Shown: in pieces, positions 46,058-56,232 of the stretch | How the letters are laid out: each line of letters begins with the position of its first letter | How positions within the stretch are numbered: the first letter of the stretch is position 1 | Program-made: the position numbers and the translations under genes | Assembly (NCBI RefSeq): GCF_013184805.1 | Contig: NZ_JAATNG010000007.1 | Location: forward strand, 186,001-250,000 | DNA from: Pseudoruegeria sp. HB172150 | Lineage (GTDB): Bacteria > Pseudomonadota > Alphaproteobacteria > Rhodobacterales > Rhodobacteraceae | Direction: 5' to 3' | Length of the DNA: 64,000 nucleotides | Notes under the pieces: model-generated | The model's database searches: none | What the model was told of the DNA's origin: nothing | The model's input: the letters and a program-made list of their open reading frames with translations, nothing else

Positions 46058-46522
46058 ATGAAACGCCTAGCCATCACCAGCCTGACCGCCGCCACACTGG
46101 CCCTGCCGGCCGCCGCACAGGATCTGTCCGAAGCGGCCGCCTATGCCGCCGACGAATTCCGCCAGTGCGCCACCTGCCACGTGATCGTCGATGACGACGG
46201 CAACACGATCGCCGGCAAGCGGTCAAAGACCGGCCCGAACCTTTACTGCGCCTTCGGCCGCGCCGCCGGCACCTACCCGGATTTCCGCTATGGCAAGGAT
46301 CTCGTCGCCGCGGGCGAGGCCGGGCTGGTCTGGGACGAGGAACACCTGATCTCCTACCTTCAGGACCCGCGTGCCTTCCTGCAGGAATACCTCGACGATT
46401 CCGGCGCCCGGTCGAAAATGACCTTCAAGGTCCGCAAGGACGGCGACATGGCACCCGAAGACGTCGCTGCAGCCTTTGCCGCCTATCTCAAGGAAACCTG
46501 CCCGACTGCCGCCACCAACTGA
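46058..46522 (+). CDS. Cytochrome c family protein (cytochrome c2-like)
   Basis: A 154-residue exported c-type cytochrome. The signal peptide ends near PAAAQ (residue 21), the single heme site is C37-A-T-C40-H41, and the expected axial methionine is M121 in SKMTFKV; NLYCAFGRAAGTYPDFRYGK lies between, as in cytochrome c2 and cytochrome c554/c-class I proteins (the extra Cys64 is unusual). It probably shuttles electrons in the periplasm. SD GAGGGGAG is upstream. The frame extends upstream through idi on the other strand; that part is a shadow. Confidence 0.9.
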   Translation: MKRLAITSLTAATLALPAAAQDLSEAAAYAADEFRQCATCHVIVDDDGNTIAGKRSKTGPNLYCAFGRAAGTYPDFRYGKDLVAAGEAGLVWDEEHLISYLQDPRAFLQEYLDDSGARSKMTFKVRKDGDMAPEDVAAAFAAYLKETCPTAATN

Positions 46523-46529
46523 CGGCGTC

Positions 46530-47357
46530 TCAGGCCAGGGTCTTCAGCACCGGCGCCAGCGCCTCGGCGATGCGCCGGTGCACCACCGGCCCCAGCATTT
46601 CCTCGGCCGCGGCCTGCTCGGCCTCGTGGAACACCATCTCGTCCAGCCCCTGCACCCGCTCGCCCGGATCGGCGACAACCTCGACCACCCGCGCCACGGC
46701 GCCCTTCATCTCGTCCAGCATCGCGCGATCCACGAAAAGCGGGTCGGTGGCGTCAGGATCGTGGTCCGCCTCCGCCGCCGGCGCGTGATCCGACAGGTAC
46801 AGCAGCGCCACCTTCCCCTCGATCTGCGACAGAAGCAGCCGCATCCGCGCGGTCCAGGCTTCCTTCAGCTCCCGTTCCAGCATGTTGAATTTTTCCGGCG
46901 AGATCTCCGCCAGGCGATGCAGCAGGTGCCGGGTGAAACTGAACTCGGTGAAATCCACCTCCGGATAGATCTTTTCCAGCAGCGGCGAGGCACGAAGGAA
47001 CCGGTCGTTGCGCCGCGGATGCACGGCATAGAACCGGTTCGACATGTTATGCGCGCCCATCGCCTGGATCACCGTCACGCGCGCCTTGCTGCAGATATCG
47101 GTCAGCGCCTTGTCGTTGGCATAGGCGTCGATCCCCGCGTTGATGCAGCCCAGGTTCACCGAGCGGATTCCGGTCTCCACCTCGACCAGCGCCGGATAGG
47201 GCGCGACTATGAACTTTCCATAGGTCTCGGTACCGCCCAGAAAGGCAATGTATTCGCCCTCCAGCCGGCGCCGCGGCCCGCGGAACAGCTGTTTGGAGTT
47301 ACCGTACCGGCACTGGAAATAGTCCAGTTCCGTCTTTTCCAGAGTCGAGAAATTCAT
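46530..47357 (-). CDS. DUF6473 family protein
   Basis: A 275-residue protein of a family I recognise mainly from Rhodobacteraceae (DUF6473), with no established function. Features visible are the N-terminal LDYFQCRYGNSKQLFRGPRR, the segment YIAFLGGTETYGKFIVAPYPALVE, VNLGCINAGIDAYANDKALTDICSKARVTVIQAMGAHNMSNRFYAVHPRRND (an SGNH-like or sulfotransferase-like block) and VALLYLSDHAP. The pattern GGTETYG...NLGxxNAG and a late Asp/His resemble GDSL-type esterases, but this is an inference. Converges with the cytochrome c gene eight bases apart; divergent from the dehydrogenase gene. Confidence 0.78.
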   Translation of the reverse strand: MNFSTLEKTELDYFQCRYGNSKQLFRGPRRRLEGEYIAFLGGTETYGKFIVAPYPALVEVETGIRSVNLGCINAGIDAYANDKALTDICSKARVTVIQAMGAHNMSNRFYAVHPRRNDRFLRASPLLEKIYPEVDFTEFSFTRHLLHRLAEISPEKFNMLERELKEAWTARMRLLLSQIEGKVALLYLSDHAPAAEADHDPDATDPLFVDRAMLDEMKGAVARVVEVVADPGERVQGLDEMVFHEAEQAAAEEMLGPVVHRRIAEALAPVLKTLA

Positions 47358-47518
47358 TCCACCCGCTCGCGTATCTGACCACCCGAAGTGCAGATTCGCA
47401 CAAACACCTTGCCAAGCACCTAAACCCCGCATTTGTCGCGAATTGTCGCCACCATTCGCCCTTGCAACCGCAGCAGGGCGGGGCCTATGGTCGCGCGCGA
47501 AAACCGAAGGGGCAGCGC

Positions 47519-48394
47519 ATGGAGATCAAGAGAATCGGCGTCGTCGGCGCAGGCCAGATGGGCAACGGCATCGCCCATGTGATGGCGCTCGCGGGCTACG
47601 AGGTGCTCCTCAACGACATCAGCGAAGAAGCTTTGTCCCACGCGCTGGCGCAGGTCACCAAGAACCTCGACCGGCAGGTTTCTCGCGAAAAGATATCCGA
47701 AGAAGACAAGAAGGCCAGCCTCGCCCGCATCGGCACCACGCTGACCCTCACCGATCTCGGCAAGACCGATCTGGTGATCGAGGCCGCGACGGAACGCGAG
47801 ACGGTGAAACAGGCGATCTTCGAGGATCTGGTGCCGCACCTGCAGCCGCACACGATCCTGACCTCGAACACATCCTCGATCTCGATCACCCGGCTCGCCA
47901 GCCGCACCGACCGGCCCGAAAAGTTCATGGGCTTCCACTTCATGAACCCGGTCCCGGTGATGCAGCTCGTCGAACTGATCCGCGGCATCGCCACCGACGA
48001 ACCGACCTACAAGGCCTGTCTCGCCGTCGTCGAATCCATCGGAAAGACCGCCGCCTCGGCCGAGGATTTCCCGGCCTTCATCGTCAACCGCATCCTGATC
48101 CCGATGATCAACGAGGCGGTCTATACACTCTACGAGGGCGTCGGTTCGGTGCAGTCCATCGACCAGTCGATGCGGCTGGGCGCCAACCATCCGATGGGTC
48201 CGCTGGAACTGGCCGATTTCATCGGGCTCGACACCTGCCTCGCGATCATGAACGTGCTGCATGACGGTCTTGCCGACACCAAGTACCGGCCCTGCCCGCT
48301 GCTGGTGAAATATGTCGAGGCCGGCTGGCTCGGCCGCAAGACGCAGCGCGGCTTCTACGATTACCGCGGCGATACCCCCGTCCCGACCCGCTGA
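47519..48394 (+). CDS. 3-hydroxybutyryl-CoA dehydrogenase
   Basis: A 291-residue NAD(P)-dependent enzyme converting acetoacetyl-CoA and 3-hydroxybutyryl-CoA. Rossmann motif GVVGAGQMGNGIA at residues 8-20, the CoA-side NTSSISIT with S119/N117, the catalytic H140 in GFHFMNPVPVMQLVE (paired with a Glu) and the C-terminal domain NRILIPMINEAVYTLYEG...GLDTCLAIM. It could serve polyhydroxybutyrate/butyrate metabolism or the early steps that feed the ethylmalonyl-CoA pathway. SD AGGGGCAGC precedes the ATG at 47519. Confidence 0.94.
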   Translation: MEIKRIGVVGAGQMGNGIAHVMALAGYEVLLNDISEEALSHALAQVTKNLDRQVSREKISEEDKKASLARIGTTLTLTDLGKTDLVIEAATERETVKQAIFEDLVPHLQPHTILTSNTSSISITRLASRTDRPEKFMGFHFMNPVPVMQLVELIRGIATDEPTYKACLAVVESIGKTAASAEDFPAFIVNRILIPMINEAVYTLYEGVGSVQSIDQSMRLGANHPMGPLELADFIGLDTCLAIMNVLHDGLADTKYRPCPLLVKYVEAGWLGRKTQRGFYDYRGDTPVPTR

Positions 48395-48710
48395 TCCCGC
48401 CAGGACCGATCCGCTTCGGAACCGCCGTCGCCTGAGACCAAGCGGACAGGCGCCGGTGCGGCGATCAAGAAGAGTCGCCGAGGGGCCCCGCCTGCGGGGA
48501 TGCGGCTATTCTTCTTGAGTGGCGTGCCGGAGGCTGTCAGCACAGGCGAAGGTGATGGCGGAACCGAAGCGCGCATCCGCTTTGGTGAGCCAGAAGCTGA
48601 ATTTCTGATCTGAACGCCGCCCAGCAGCCCGGCAGAGCCGTCGCCTTTCCGCATGCCGGAACAGGAATGCGCGGCAGCGCCCTGCTGACCTCCGCCAGAG
48701 CGTTGTCGAT
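48395..48710. other. Intergenic gap with long imperfect inverted repeat
   Basis: No gene is supported. The notable structure is TCAAGAAGAGTCGCCG...GGGGCCCCGC (48465-48491) paired imperfectly with GCGGGGATGCGGCTATTCTTCTTGA (48494-48518), which could form a long hairpin, perhaps a transcript end for the 3-hydroxybutyryl-CoA dehydrogenase gene. The remaining 200 bases to the acyltransferase stop have stops in all frames of any length and no homology I recognise. Confidence 0.65.
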
Positions 48711-49643
48711 CTAGGCCCGTTCCTTCAGCGATAGCGTGTGCTCGCGCAGCCAGGCCATGTAGGCGCGCGGGTCCTTGATCGGCTCTTCCCAGTCCTCTGG
48801 CCGGATCGGCTCGCCGATGACCGGCCGCTGTGGCTTCTTGCAGGCGGCGACGATCTCGTGCAGCAGCAATCCCTGCCGCACCGTCGCCGAAAGCTGGTTG
48901 GCGATCTGGTACTTGCGCGAGTTCGAACCCGGGAAGTAGACCGGCAGGATCGTCGCGCCGGAACGGCGGATCATCTTCGCGGTAAAGACGTTCCAGTCTT
49001 CCTCGACAACGGGGCCGAACATGGTCTGCGAATGCGCGACGACCCCCGACGGGAACAGCGTGATCGCGCCGCCCTCGGCCAGGTGCTGCATGGCTTCTGC
49101 CCGCATCTCGATGCCCTTGCTCTGGGCGTCCTCGTCATGCGGGAACGGCACAGATATCAGGAAGCTCGCGGCCATTTCGTCGATGCCGGTAAGGAAGGCG
49201 CGGACCAGTACCTTGTAGTCGGTGCGGGCGCGGCTGATCAGATGCGCCATCACCATCCCGTCGACCAGCCCGTGCGGATGGTTCGCCACCACCACCAGCG
49301 GGCCGGTGGCGGGGATCCGCGCGATCTCGTCCGGCGGCGTCTGCAGCTCGATCCGCATCACGTCCAGCGCATCGCCCCAGAAATCCTCGCGGGTATGCGG
49401 ACCGCGGCGCTGGAACTCGCGCAGCATGCGGATGATCGTGATCTTGCCCGTTACCCATTCGAGCGCCCGGATAGAGAACGCCTTCATCGGGCTGTCGAAA
49501 GTGTTGGCGTAGGTCAGGCGGCGGCGGTCGTAGCCCTGGGCACCCGGCGGCTTCGCCGGATCCAGCCCCCGCTTGGCTCCTCCCGCGGCCCGCTCACGCC
49601 GCGCGCGCATCAGCGCCTGCCTTTGTGGGGTTGTGTCCGACAA
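48711..49643 (-). CDS. Lysophospholipid/1-acylglycerol-3-phosphate acyltransferase family protein
   Basis: A 310-residue PlsC-superfamily acyltransferase of the hemolysin-like group. The catalytic block is VVANHPHGLVDGMV (N121-H122 to D128; an H-x5-D spacing typical of the group), followed by block II around LISVPFPHDEDAQ, block III LFPSGVVAHSQ (about 197-207) and block IV TILPVYFPGSNS. A Leu/Arg-rich N-terminus (about 1-45) has no membrane signal. It likely acylates lysophospholipids or makes ornithine-type lipids. Seventeen or so bases separate it from the HPr gene, so it may be the distal gene of the PTS/ChvGI block. Confidence 0.85.
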   Translation of the reverse strand: MSDTTPQRQALMRARRERAAGGAKRGLDPAKPPGAQGYDRRRLTYANTFDSPMKAFSIRALEWVTGKITIIRMLREFQRRGPHTREDFWGDALDVMRIELQTPPDEIARIPATGPLVVVANHPHGLVDGMVMAHLISRARTDYKVLVRAFLTGIDEMAASFLISVPFPHDEDAQSKGIEMRAEAMQHLAEGGAITLFPSGVVAHSQTMFGPVVEEDWNVFTAKMIRRSGATILPVYFPGSNSRKYQIANQLSATVRQGLLLHEIVAACKKPQRPVIGEPIRPEDWEEPIKDPRAYMAWLREHTLSLKERA

Positions 49644-49670
49644 GTCAAACTGTCTCCCCGGGGGTCCGGA

Positions 49671-49949
49671 TTACATCTCTTCGCCGAACCGGTCGGCAAC
49701 AAGGGCTTCCAGCGCATCAGCGAGCCTTTCGGCGTCCGCCCCGCTGGTCTCGATCTCAATAGAGGTTCCTTTCGAGGCTGCCAACATCAAAAGCCCCATG
49801 ATGCTGTCGCCTGACGCGCTCATCCCGTCTTTCCAGACGGTTGCGCGGGCGTCATGTTCCTCGACGACTTCCACCAGTTTTGCCGAGGCGCGGGCGTGCA
49901 GGCCCTTTTCGTTCACGATCAGCAAGGTTCGTTTCGTCGCAGCGCTCAT
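49671..49949 (-). CDS. ptsH: HPr family phosphocarrier protein
   Basis: A 92-residue phosphocarrier. H18 in EKGLHARASAK is the phospho-accepting histidine and S49 in SGDSIMGLLML is the equivalent of the regulatory Ser46, the target of the HPr kinase encoded at 51263. Lies 14 bases downstream of the EIIA gene on the same strand. In alphaproteobacteria this HPr has regulatory rather than sugar-uptake functions. Confidence 0.95.
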   Translation of the reverse strand: MSAATKRTLLIVNEKGLHARASAKLVEVVEEHDARATVWKDGMSASGDSIMGLLMLAASKGTSIEIETSGADAERLADALEALVADRFGEEM

Positions 49950-49963
49950 GAAGGACAGCTATC

Positions 49964-50350
49964 TCACGCAACATCGTAGCTGTCGATATATTTCCGCCCC
50001 GCCTTCAGCGCACCTTCGACGGCCTCGCCGATCTTCAGATGGCGGGATTTCGCCAGCTTGATCAGCATCGGCAGATTCGCACCGTACAGGATTTTCCGGT
50101 CTTGCGGTGTGCAGGCGCGCAGGGACAGGTTGCTCGGCGACCCGCCGAACATGTCGGTGACGACGACCACGCCGTCACCACTGTCGACACTGTCGGCGGC
50201 GGCGCAGATCTCGGTCTGTTTCAGGCTGCGGTCATGATCGGGCTCGATGGAGATCGCGCGGATTCCGTTCTGCCGCCCCACAACGTGTTCGACGGCACTT
50301 AGGTACTCGCGGGCAAGACCGCCATGTGCGACAATAACGATGCCGATCAC
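49964..50350 (-). CDS. PTS mannose-family EIIA component
   Basis: A 128-residue EIIA-Man protein. H9 in IVIVAHGGLA is the phosphohistidine, and the family block VVVVTDMFGGSPSNLSLRAC (about 61-80) is present. Together with HPr and HPrK but with no permease, it probably acts in a regulatory phosphorelay. Translation starts at the GTG 50350, two bases upstream of the rapZ stop (50352), in line with EIIA starts in this family; the frame extends into rapZ without support. Confidence 0.92.
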   Translation of the reverse strand: MIGIVIVAHGGLAREYLSAVEHVVGRQNGIRAISIEPDHDRSLKQTEICAAADSVDSGDGVVVVTDMFGGSPSNLSLRACTPQDRKILYGANLPMLIKLAKSRHLKIGEAVEGALKAGRKYIDSYDVA

Positions 50351-50351
50351 G

Positions 50352-51266
50352 TCAAGATAACCCCGTGGAGGGCGGCGGCACGGAATGGGCGCGCCGTTCC
50401 AGTTCCCTGTGTCGTTTAGAAACCTGCCACCCCTGCTTTGCAAGGGTCTTGGCGAGCTTTTCGGTCAAAGTGACAGAGCGGTGTTGCCCCCCGGTACACC
50501 CGAACGCGATGGTCAGATGCGACTTACCCTCATCGCGATAGGCGGGAAGCAACATTTCAACCAGACCGGTAACGCGGTCGAAGTATTCCTCGAACAGCGG
50601 ATCGCTCTCAATGTATTCGGCGACCGCGGCGTCGCGCCCGTCCAGCGGTCGCAGGTCGGGCTTCCAGTGCGGGTTTCTCAGGAACCGGCAGTCGAATACG
50701 TTGTCGGCCCCTTTCGGCACGCCGCGCTTGTAGGAAAAGCTCTGCACCGAAATCGCCAGCCGCGCGTCCGGGTCCGGATCGAACCAGCGCTGCAGTTCGT
50801 CGCGCAGCTCGTGCACGGTCAGCTCCGAGGTGTCGATCAGGAAATCCGCCTGGTTGCGCACCGGCTCCAGCAGCCGCACTTCCCGCTCGATCCCGGCCAT
50901 CGGGGAATCCGATGGCGCCAGCGGGTGCCGCCGCCGCGTCTCGGAATAGCGCCGCGCCAGCACGTCGGCGCGGCAGTCCAGGAACAGAAGCTCCGCCCGC
51001 GGCCCCGGCCCGCTGCCATACTCGCGCACCAGCTCCATCAGCCCGTCGACGCTGAAATCCCGGTTCCGCACGTCAAGCCCCAGCGCCATTGGCCGGCCCA
51101 CCGGCAGCCCGTCCAGCAGGCGCGGCAACAGCCGCATCGGCATGTTGTCGATGGCCTCGTAACCCAGATCCTCCAGCACGTTGATCGCGGTCGACCGCCC
51201 GGCGCCCGAAGGCCCGGTCACCAGCACCAGCCGGTGCGTCTGGGATATGCTCTGGATGTCGTTCAT
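50352..51266 (-). CDS. rapZ: RNase adapter protein RapZ
   Basis: A 304-residue nucleotide-binding protein of the RapZ/YvcJ family. The P-loop is [11 protein letters not shown] (residues 16-26), with Arg in place of the usual Lys, as common in alphaproteobacteria. Other family blocks are [41 protein letters not shown] (Walker B-like Asp), [23 protein letters not shown] and the C-terminal [20 protein letters not shown]. RapZ controls glmS sRNAs in enterics; its role here is unknown. The ATG at 51266 overlaps the hprK stop in ATGA. Confidence 0.93.
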   Translation of the reverse strand: MNDIQSISQTHRLVLVTGPSGAGRSTAINVLEDLGYEAIDNMPMRLLPRLLDGLPVGRPMALGLDVRNRDFSVDGLMELVREYGSGPGPRAELLFLDCRADVLARRYSETRRRHPLAPSDSPMAGIEREVRLLEPVRNQADFLIDTSELTVHELRDELQRWFDPDPDARLAISVQSFSYKRGVPKGADNVFDCRFLRNPHWKPDLRPLDGRDAAVAEYIESDPLFEEYFDRVTGLVEMLLPAYRDEGKSHLTIAFGCTGGQHRSVTLTEKLAKTLAKQGWQVSKRHRELERRAHSVPPPSTGLS

Positions 51267-51676
51267 ATCGTCGCCGATCCGGCTTTCAGATATACGAATA
51301 TCGCTGAGGCGAAATGAACGCTCTCCACCTTGTGAAGCAAGGGGATCGTGCATCCCAGAATCCGTGTGTGGCGTTCGGGCGGCAGTCTCTCGGCTTCCGC
51401 CACGTCCATGTCGACCACCAGCGCCACCCGCGCCGGCGCCGCCGCCTCGACCGCGAGTATGCCGACACCCCGCGCCTCGATCCGGCCACGGATCGCCGGC
51501 GGGCAGGACGCCACCGGCCAGCCCTCGACCAGAGTCAGTTCCGTCTGGTCATCCGCCACCAGCCCCGCGCCCAGCGCGATCAGCTGCAGGGCCAGCGCCG
51601 ACTTACCGGATCCGGACGCCCCCCGGATCAGCACCGCGCGGCCTTCTATCGCCACCGTGCTTGCATGGATCAGCAT
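51263..51676 (-). CDS. hprK: HPr kinase/phosphorylase (short alphaproteobacterial form)
   Basis: A 137-residue protein consisting only of the C-terminal catalytic half of HprK. The P-loop [10 protein letters not shown] (residues 19-28) is followed by LVADDQTEL, the HprK signature [11 protein letters not shown] (about 65-75), and VVDMD. It phosphorylates HPr on the regulatory serine. The N-terminal domain found in Firmicutes is missing, as expected in alphaproteobacteria. Located between chvG (60 bases upstream) and rapZ (4-base overlap). Confidence 0.93.
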   Translation of the reverse strand: MLIHASTVAIEGRAVLIRGASGSGKSALALQLIALGAGLVADDQTELTLVEGWPVASCPPAIRGRIEARGVGILAVEAAAPARVALVVDMDVAEAERLPPERHTRILGCTIPLLHKVESVHFASAIFVYLKAGSATI

Positions 51677-51736
51677 GGCGCCGCACTCAGCCGCATCGGG
51701 TCAGGCGGCGCGGCTGTCGGCGCGCCGTGCACCGCA

Positions 51737-53467
51737 CTAGACCGGCAGGCCGACCACGAACCGCGCGCCCAGCGGGTCCGAGGTGACATCGGCATCGGTG
51801 GGCCGGATGTTCTCTGCCCAGACAACCCCGGAATGCGCCTCGACGATCTGCTTCGAGATCGCCAGGCCGAGGCCGGAGTTGTTGCCGAACTGGCCGGCGG
51901 GGCGTTCGGAATAGAACCGGTTGAAGATCTTGGTCAGAGCCGATTCCGGGATACCGGGCCCGGTATCCTCGACCACGATCAGAACCCGGTTGTCGCGGCG
52001 CCGCACCCAGACCCGGATCGCGTCGCCCTCGTCGCAAAACGAAATCGCGTTGGAGATCAGGTTGACGAAGACCTGCGCAAGCCGCGCTTCCAGCCCCTGG
52101 ATCTCGATCGGTTCCGACGGCATGTCGGTGATGAACTCGATGCCCTTCTCGCGCGCCTCGTTGCCCAGATAGTCGGTCAGGTTGCGCAGCATCAGCAGCA
52201 GATCGAACTGCTCCTCGTCTTCCTTGACCAGCTCGCTGTCCAGCCGCGAGGCGTTGGAGATGTCGCTGACCAGCCGGTCGAGCCGCCGTACGTCGTGCTC
52301 GATCACCTCCAGCAGCCGCTCGCGCTGATCCTCGCGTTTCGCCACGCGAAGCGTCCCGATGGCGGACCGCAGCGATGCCAGCGGGTTCTTGATCTCGTGC
52401 GCCACATCCGCCGCGAACTGCTCGTTCGCATCGATACGCTCATACAGCGCGCCGACCATGCCGCGCAGGGCGGCCGAAAGCCGCCCGATCTCGTCCGGGC
52501 GTCCGCTCAGATCCGGGATGCGGATCCGCGCCGGGCTGCGTTTCTTCGAATTCCGGTCCTTCCCGATCTCCGCCGCGGCGGCCAGGTCGGACAGCGGGTT
52601 GGCGATGGTGGATGCCAGCACAAGGCTGAGGCCGATGGACACGAGAATTGCGATCACGAACATCTGCAGCACCTGTTCGCGTTCGGACCGCACCAGTTCG
52701 TCGATCTCGCCCGCGGCGCTGGAAATCGCGACGACACCCACCGTCTCGTCGCCCTGCTTGATCGGCGTCGCGACGGAAAAGATCGTGCCGCCGTCGCGAT
52801 AGACGTCGCTTTCCACCATGGTCTCGCCGGCGACCGCACCGTCGACCAGATGCTGCAGCGTCTCCTCGATATCGACGTCAGAGATCGACGCATCCTTGCC
52901 GTTGATCAGGACAGACAGCGCCTCCCACCCCTTGCTGAGGGAGTCGGTCAGGATGGTAGAACCGTGGTCGGTGTCCATTTCGGGCAGACCGTCGACCGCA
53001 TCGCGCAACTGCCCGACCGAGCTGCCCAGCAGATCGCCATCGGCATCGAAGACATAAGCCTCGACCCCCGGCGGCAGCCGCAGGCCCTGCAATGTCGCTT
53101 CGGCGTCGAAATCCGGCGGTCCTGCAGTGGGTCCGTCTGGCAGGCCATCCTCGAACACGTCGGCAATCAGGTGCGCTTCCGTCACCAGGCCGATCTCGCG
53201 CTGCAGAACCAGGTTGTCTCGGACCGGGTTCAGATACAGCACGCCAGCGACAAGCATCAGCATCGCCAGCAGGTTGAACGTGATGATCTTCCGCGCAAGC
53301 GGCGACCGGTTCATCGAGATGAACGATCGCCTGTTGCGGCGCTCGCGCACGTCGGCGCTCAGATCGGATTGCGGCTGAACCCAGTCCTCGCCAAGAACCA
53401 GATCGTTCAGGTCGTTATCCCGGGCCGGCGTCGAATCCTGCACGTCAAATCCCGACGTGTCGCGCAT
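51737..53467 (-). CDS. chvG: Sensor histidine kinase ChvG
   Basis: The membrane sensor of the ChvGI (ExoS/BatS-type) system that responds to acid or envelope stress. The 576-residue protein has a first membrane helix (about residues 61-82), a periplasmic sensor domain, a second helix near 255-280 (LQMFVIAILVSIGLSLVLAST), a HAMP domain, a DHp helix with FAADVAHEIKNPLASLRS (phospho-His near 340) and the HATPase motifs NLISNAISFCDEGD, EDTGPGIPE and NNSGLGLAISKQIVEAHSG. A long cytoplasmic N-terminus is typical for ChvG. Its start overlaps the stop of chvI by one base. Confidence 0.95.
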   Translation of the reverse strand: MRDTSGFDVQDSTPARDNDLNDLVLGEDWVQPQSDLSADVRERRNRRSFISMNRSPLARKIITFNLLAMLMLVAGVLYLNPVRDNLVLQREIGLVTEAHLIADVFEDGLPDGPTAGPPDFDAEATLQGLRLPPGVEAYVFDADGDLLGSSVGQLRDAVDGLPEMDTDHGSTILTDSLSKGWEALSVLINGKDASISDVDIEETLQHLVDGAVAGETMVESDVYRDGGTIFSVATPIKQGDETVGVVAISSAAGEIDELVRSEREQVLQMFVIAILVSIGLSLVLASTIANPLSDLAAAAEIGKDRNSKKRSPARIRIPDLSGRPDEIGRLSAALRGMVGALYERIDANEQFAADVAHEIKNPLASLRSAIGTLRVAKREDQRERLLEVIEHDVRRLDRLVSDISNASRLDSELVKEDEEQFDLLLMLRNLTDYLGNEAREKGIEFITDMPSEPIEIQGLEARLAQVFVNLISNAISFCDEGDAIRVWVRRRDNRVLIVVEDTGPGIPESALTKIFNRFYSERPAGQFGNNSGLGLAISKQIVEAHSGVVWAENIRPTDADVTSDPLGARFVVGLPV

Positions 53468-54168
53468 TATTCTTCGTTATAGCGGTACCCGATCCCATAC
53501 AGGGTCTCGATTGCCGAGAACTCGTTGTCGACGGTCCGCATCTTCTTGCGCAGGCGCTTGATGTGGCTGTCGATGGTCCGGTCGTCGACATAGACCTGGT
53601 CGTCATAGGCTACGTCCATCAGCTGATCGCGCGACTTGACGAAGCCGGGCCGCTGGGCCAGCGCCTGCAGCAGCAGGAACTCGGTAACGGTCAGCGAAAC
53701 GTCCTGGCCCTTCCAGGTCACCGCGTGGCGCAGCGGATCCATGGTCAGGTTGCCGCGCTGCATGACCTTGTTGGCTTCGGTATCGCCCTTCTCGCCGGTT
53801 TCGATCGCTTCCTGCCGGCGCAGCAGCGCGCGGATGCGTTCGACCAGCAGCCGCTGGCTGAATGGCTTCTTGACATAGTCGTCTGCGCCCATGCGCAGAC
53901 CCAGCACCTCGTCGATCTCGTCGTCTTTCGAGGTCAGGAAGATCACCGGCATCGAAGTCTTCTGCCGGACCCTCTGCAGCAGGTCCATGCCGTCCATACG
54001 CGGCATCTTGATATCGAAGACGGCCATGTCGGGCATTCGTTTGTTGAATGCCTCCAATGCGGCCTGTCCGTCGTTATAAGTCTCCACCTCGAAACCTTCG
54101 GCCTCGAGAGTCATGGAAACGGACGTCAGGATATTCCTGTCGTCGTCTACCAGTGCAATCCTCGACAT
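53467..54168 (-). CDS. chvI: Response regulator ChvI
   Basis: A 233-residue OmpR/PhoB-type regulator. The receiver has the acidic pocket D8-D9-D10, phospho-acceptor D52 in [11 protein letters not shown], and K104 in VKKPFS; the C-terminal winged helix has [31 protein letters not shown] and [15 protein letters not shown]. It is transcribed first in the reverse-strand block chvI-chvG-hprK-rapZ-EIIA-HPr. The 359-base gap to the divergent pckA holds the regulatory region. Confidence 0.96.
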   Translation of the reverse strand: MSRIALVDDDRNILTSVSMTLEAEGFEVETYNDGQAALEAFNKRMPDMAVFDIKMPRMDGMDLLQRVRQKTSMPVIFLTSKDDEIDEVLGLRMGADDYVKKPFSQRLLVERIRALLRRQEAIETGEKGDTEANKVMQRGNLTMDPLRHAVTWKGQDVSLTVTEFLLLQALAQRPGFVKSRDQLMDVAYDDQVYVDDRTIDSHIKRLRKKMRTVDNEFSAIETLYGIGYRYNEE

Positions 54169-54527
54169 GAGAGGTTCCTCTGCTGCTCTAATCTAATTAT
54201 CTGCCGTTTTCCGCATAGTCCTCAGTCAGTGGTTGCAAATCAACAAATAAGTGCGAATCAGTTGGCAGATAACCATGATCCGACCACGAAAATTCGTAAT
54301 CAATTGCTAATATGTCTCACTCACCGGCATTGATCCGCCAACGCGACGGATGATTGCGCTAACCCGCGGATGGTTGCGCTAACTGTGCGGATGCGTCCTG
54401 TTCACTGTCAAAACAGGCATGTTATAGGCCCTTTGCGGGTCCGGTGGCGGTGCCCGGGAGTGGCGCAATTTGTGCCATCGTTGTCAGCCAATCAGACGCC
54501 GCATCACCCGGCGAGGGAGACAAGTGC
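54169..54527. promoter_or_regulatory. Divergent control region between chvI and pckA, with phased CGGATG-TTGCGCTAAC repeats
   Basis: The region contains two nearly identical direct repeats CGGATGATTGCGCTAAC (54347-54363) and CGGATGGTTGCGCTAAC (54367-54383) exactly 20 bases apart, with a third CGGATG at 54388. Each holds GCGCTAAC, half of a LacI-family palindrome GTTAGCGCTAAC. Downstream is CCTGTT-N9-AACAGG (54397-54417) and a plausible promoter TTCACT-N16-TATAGG close to 54427. The layout suggests regulation of pckA by a LacI-type factor such as CceR; the chvI side is AT-rich and would hold its promoter. Confidence 0.55.
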
Positions 54528-56126
<1,599 letters not shown>

Positions 56127-56232
56127 GGCCGATCCTGCATCAGCAGGTCCGGATCGCATCCTGATCCGGACCGCGCCTGGCTGTGCCATCCGCCCGAACC
56201 GGGCTCCAGGTAGTTAGAACGCTCATGCATGC

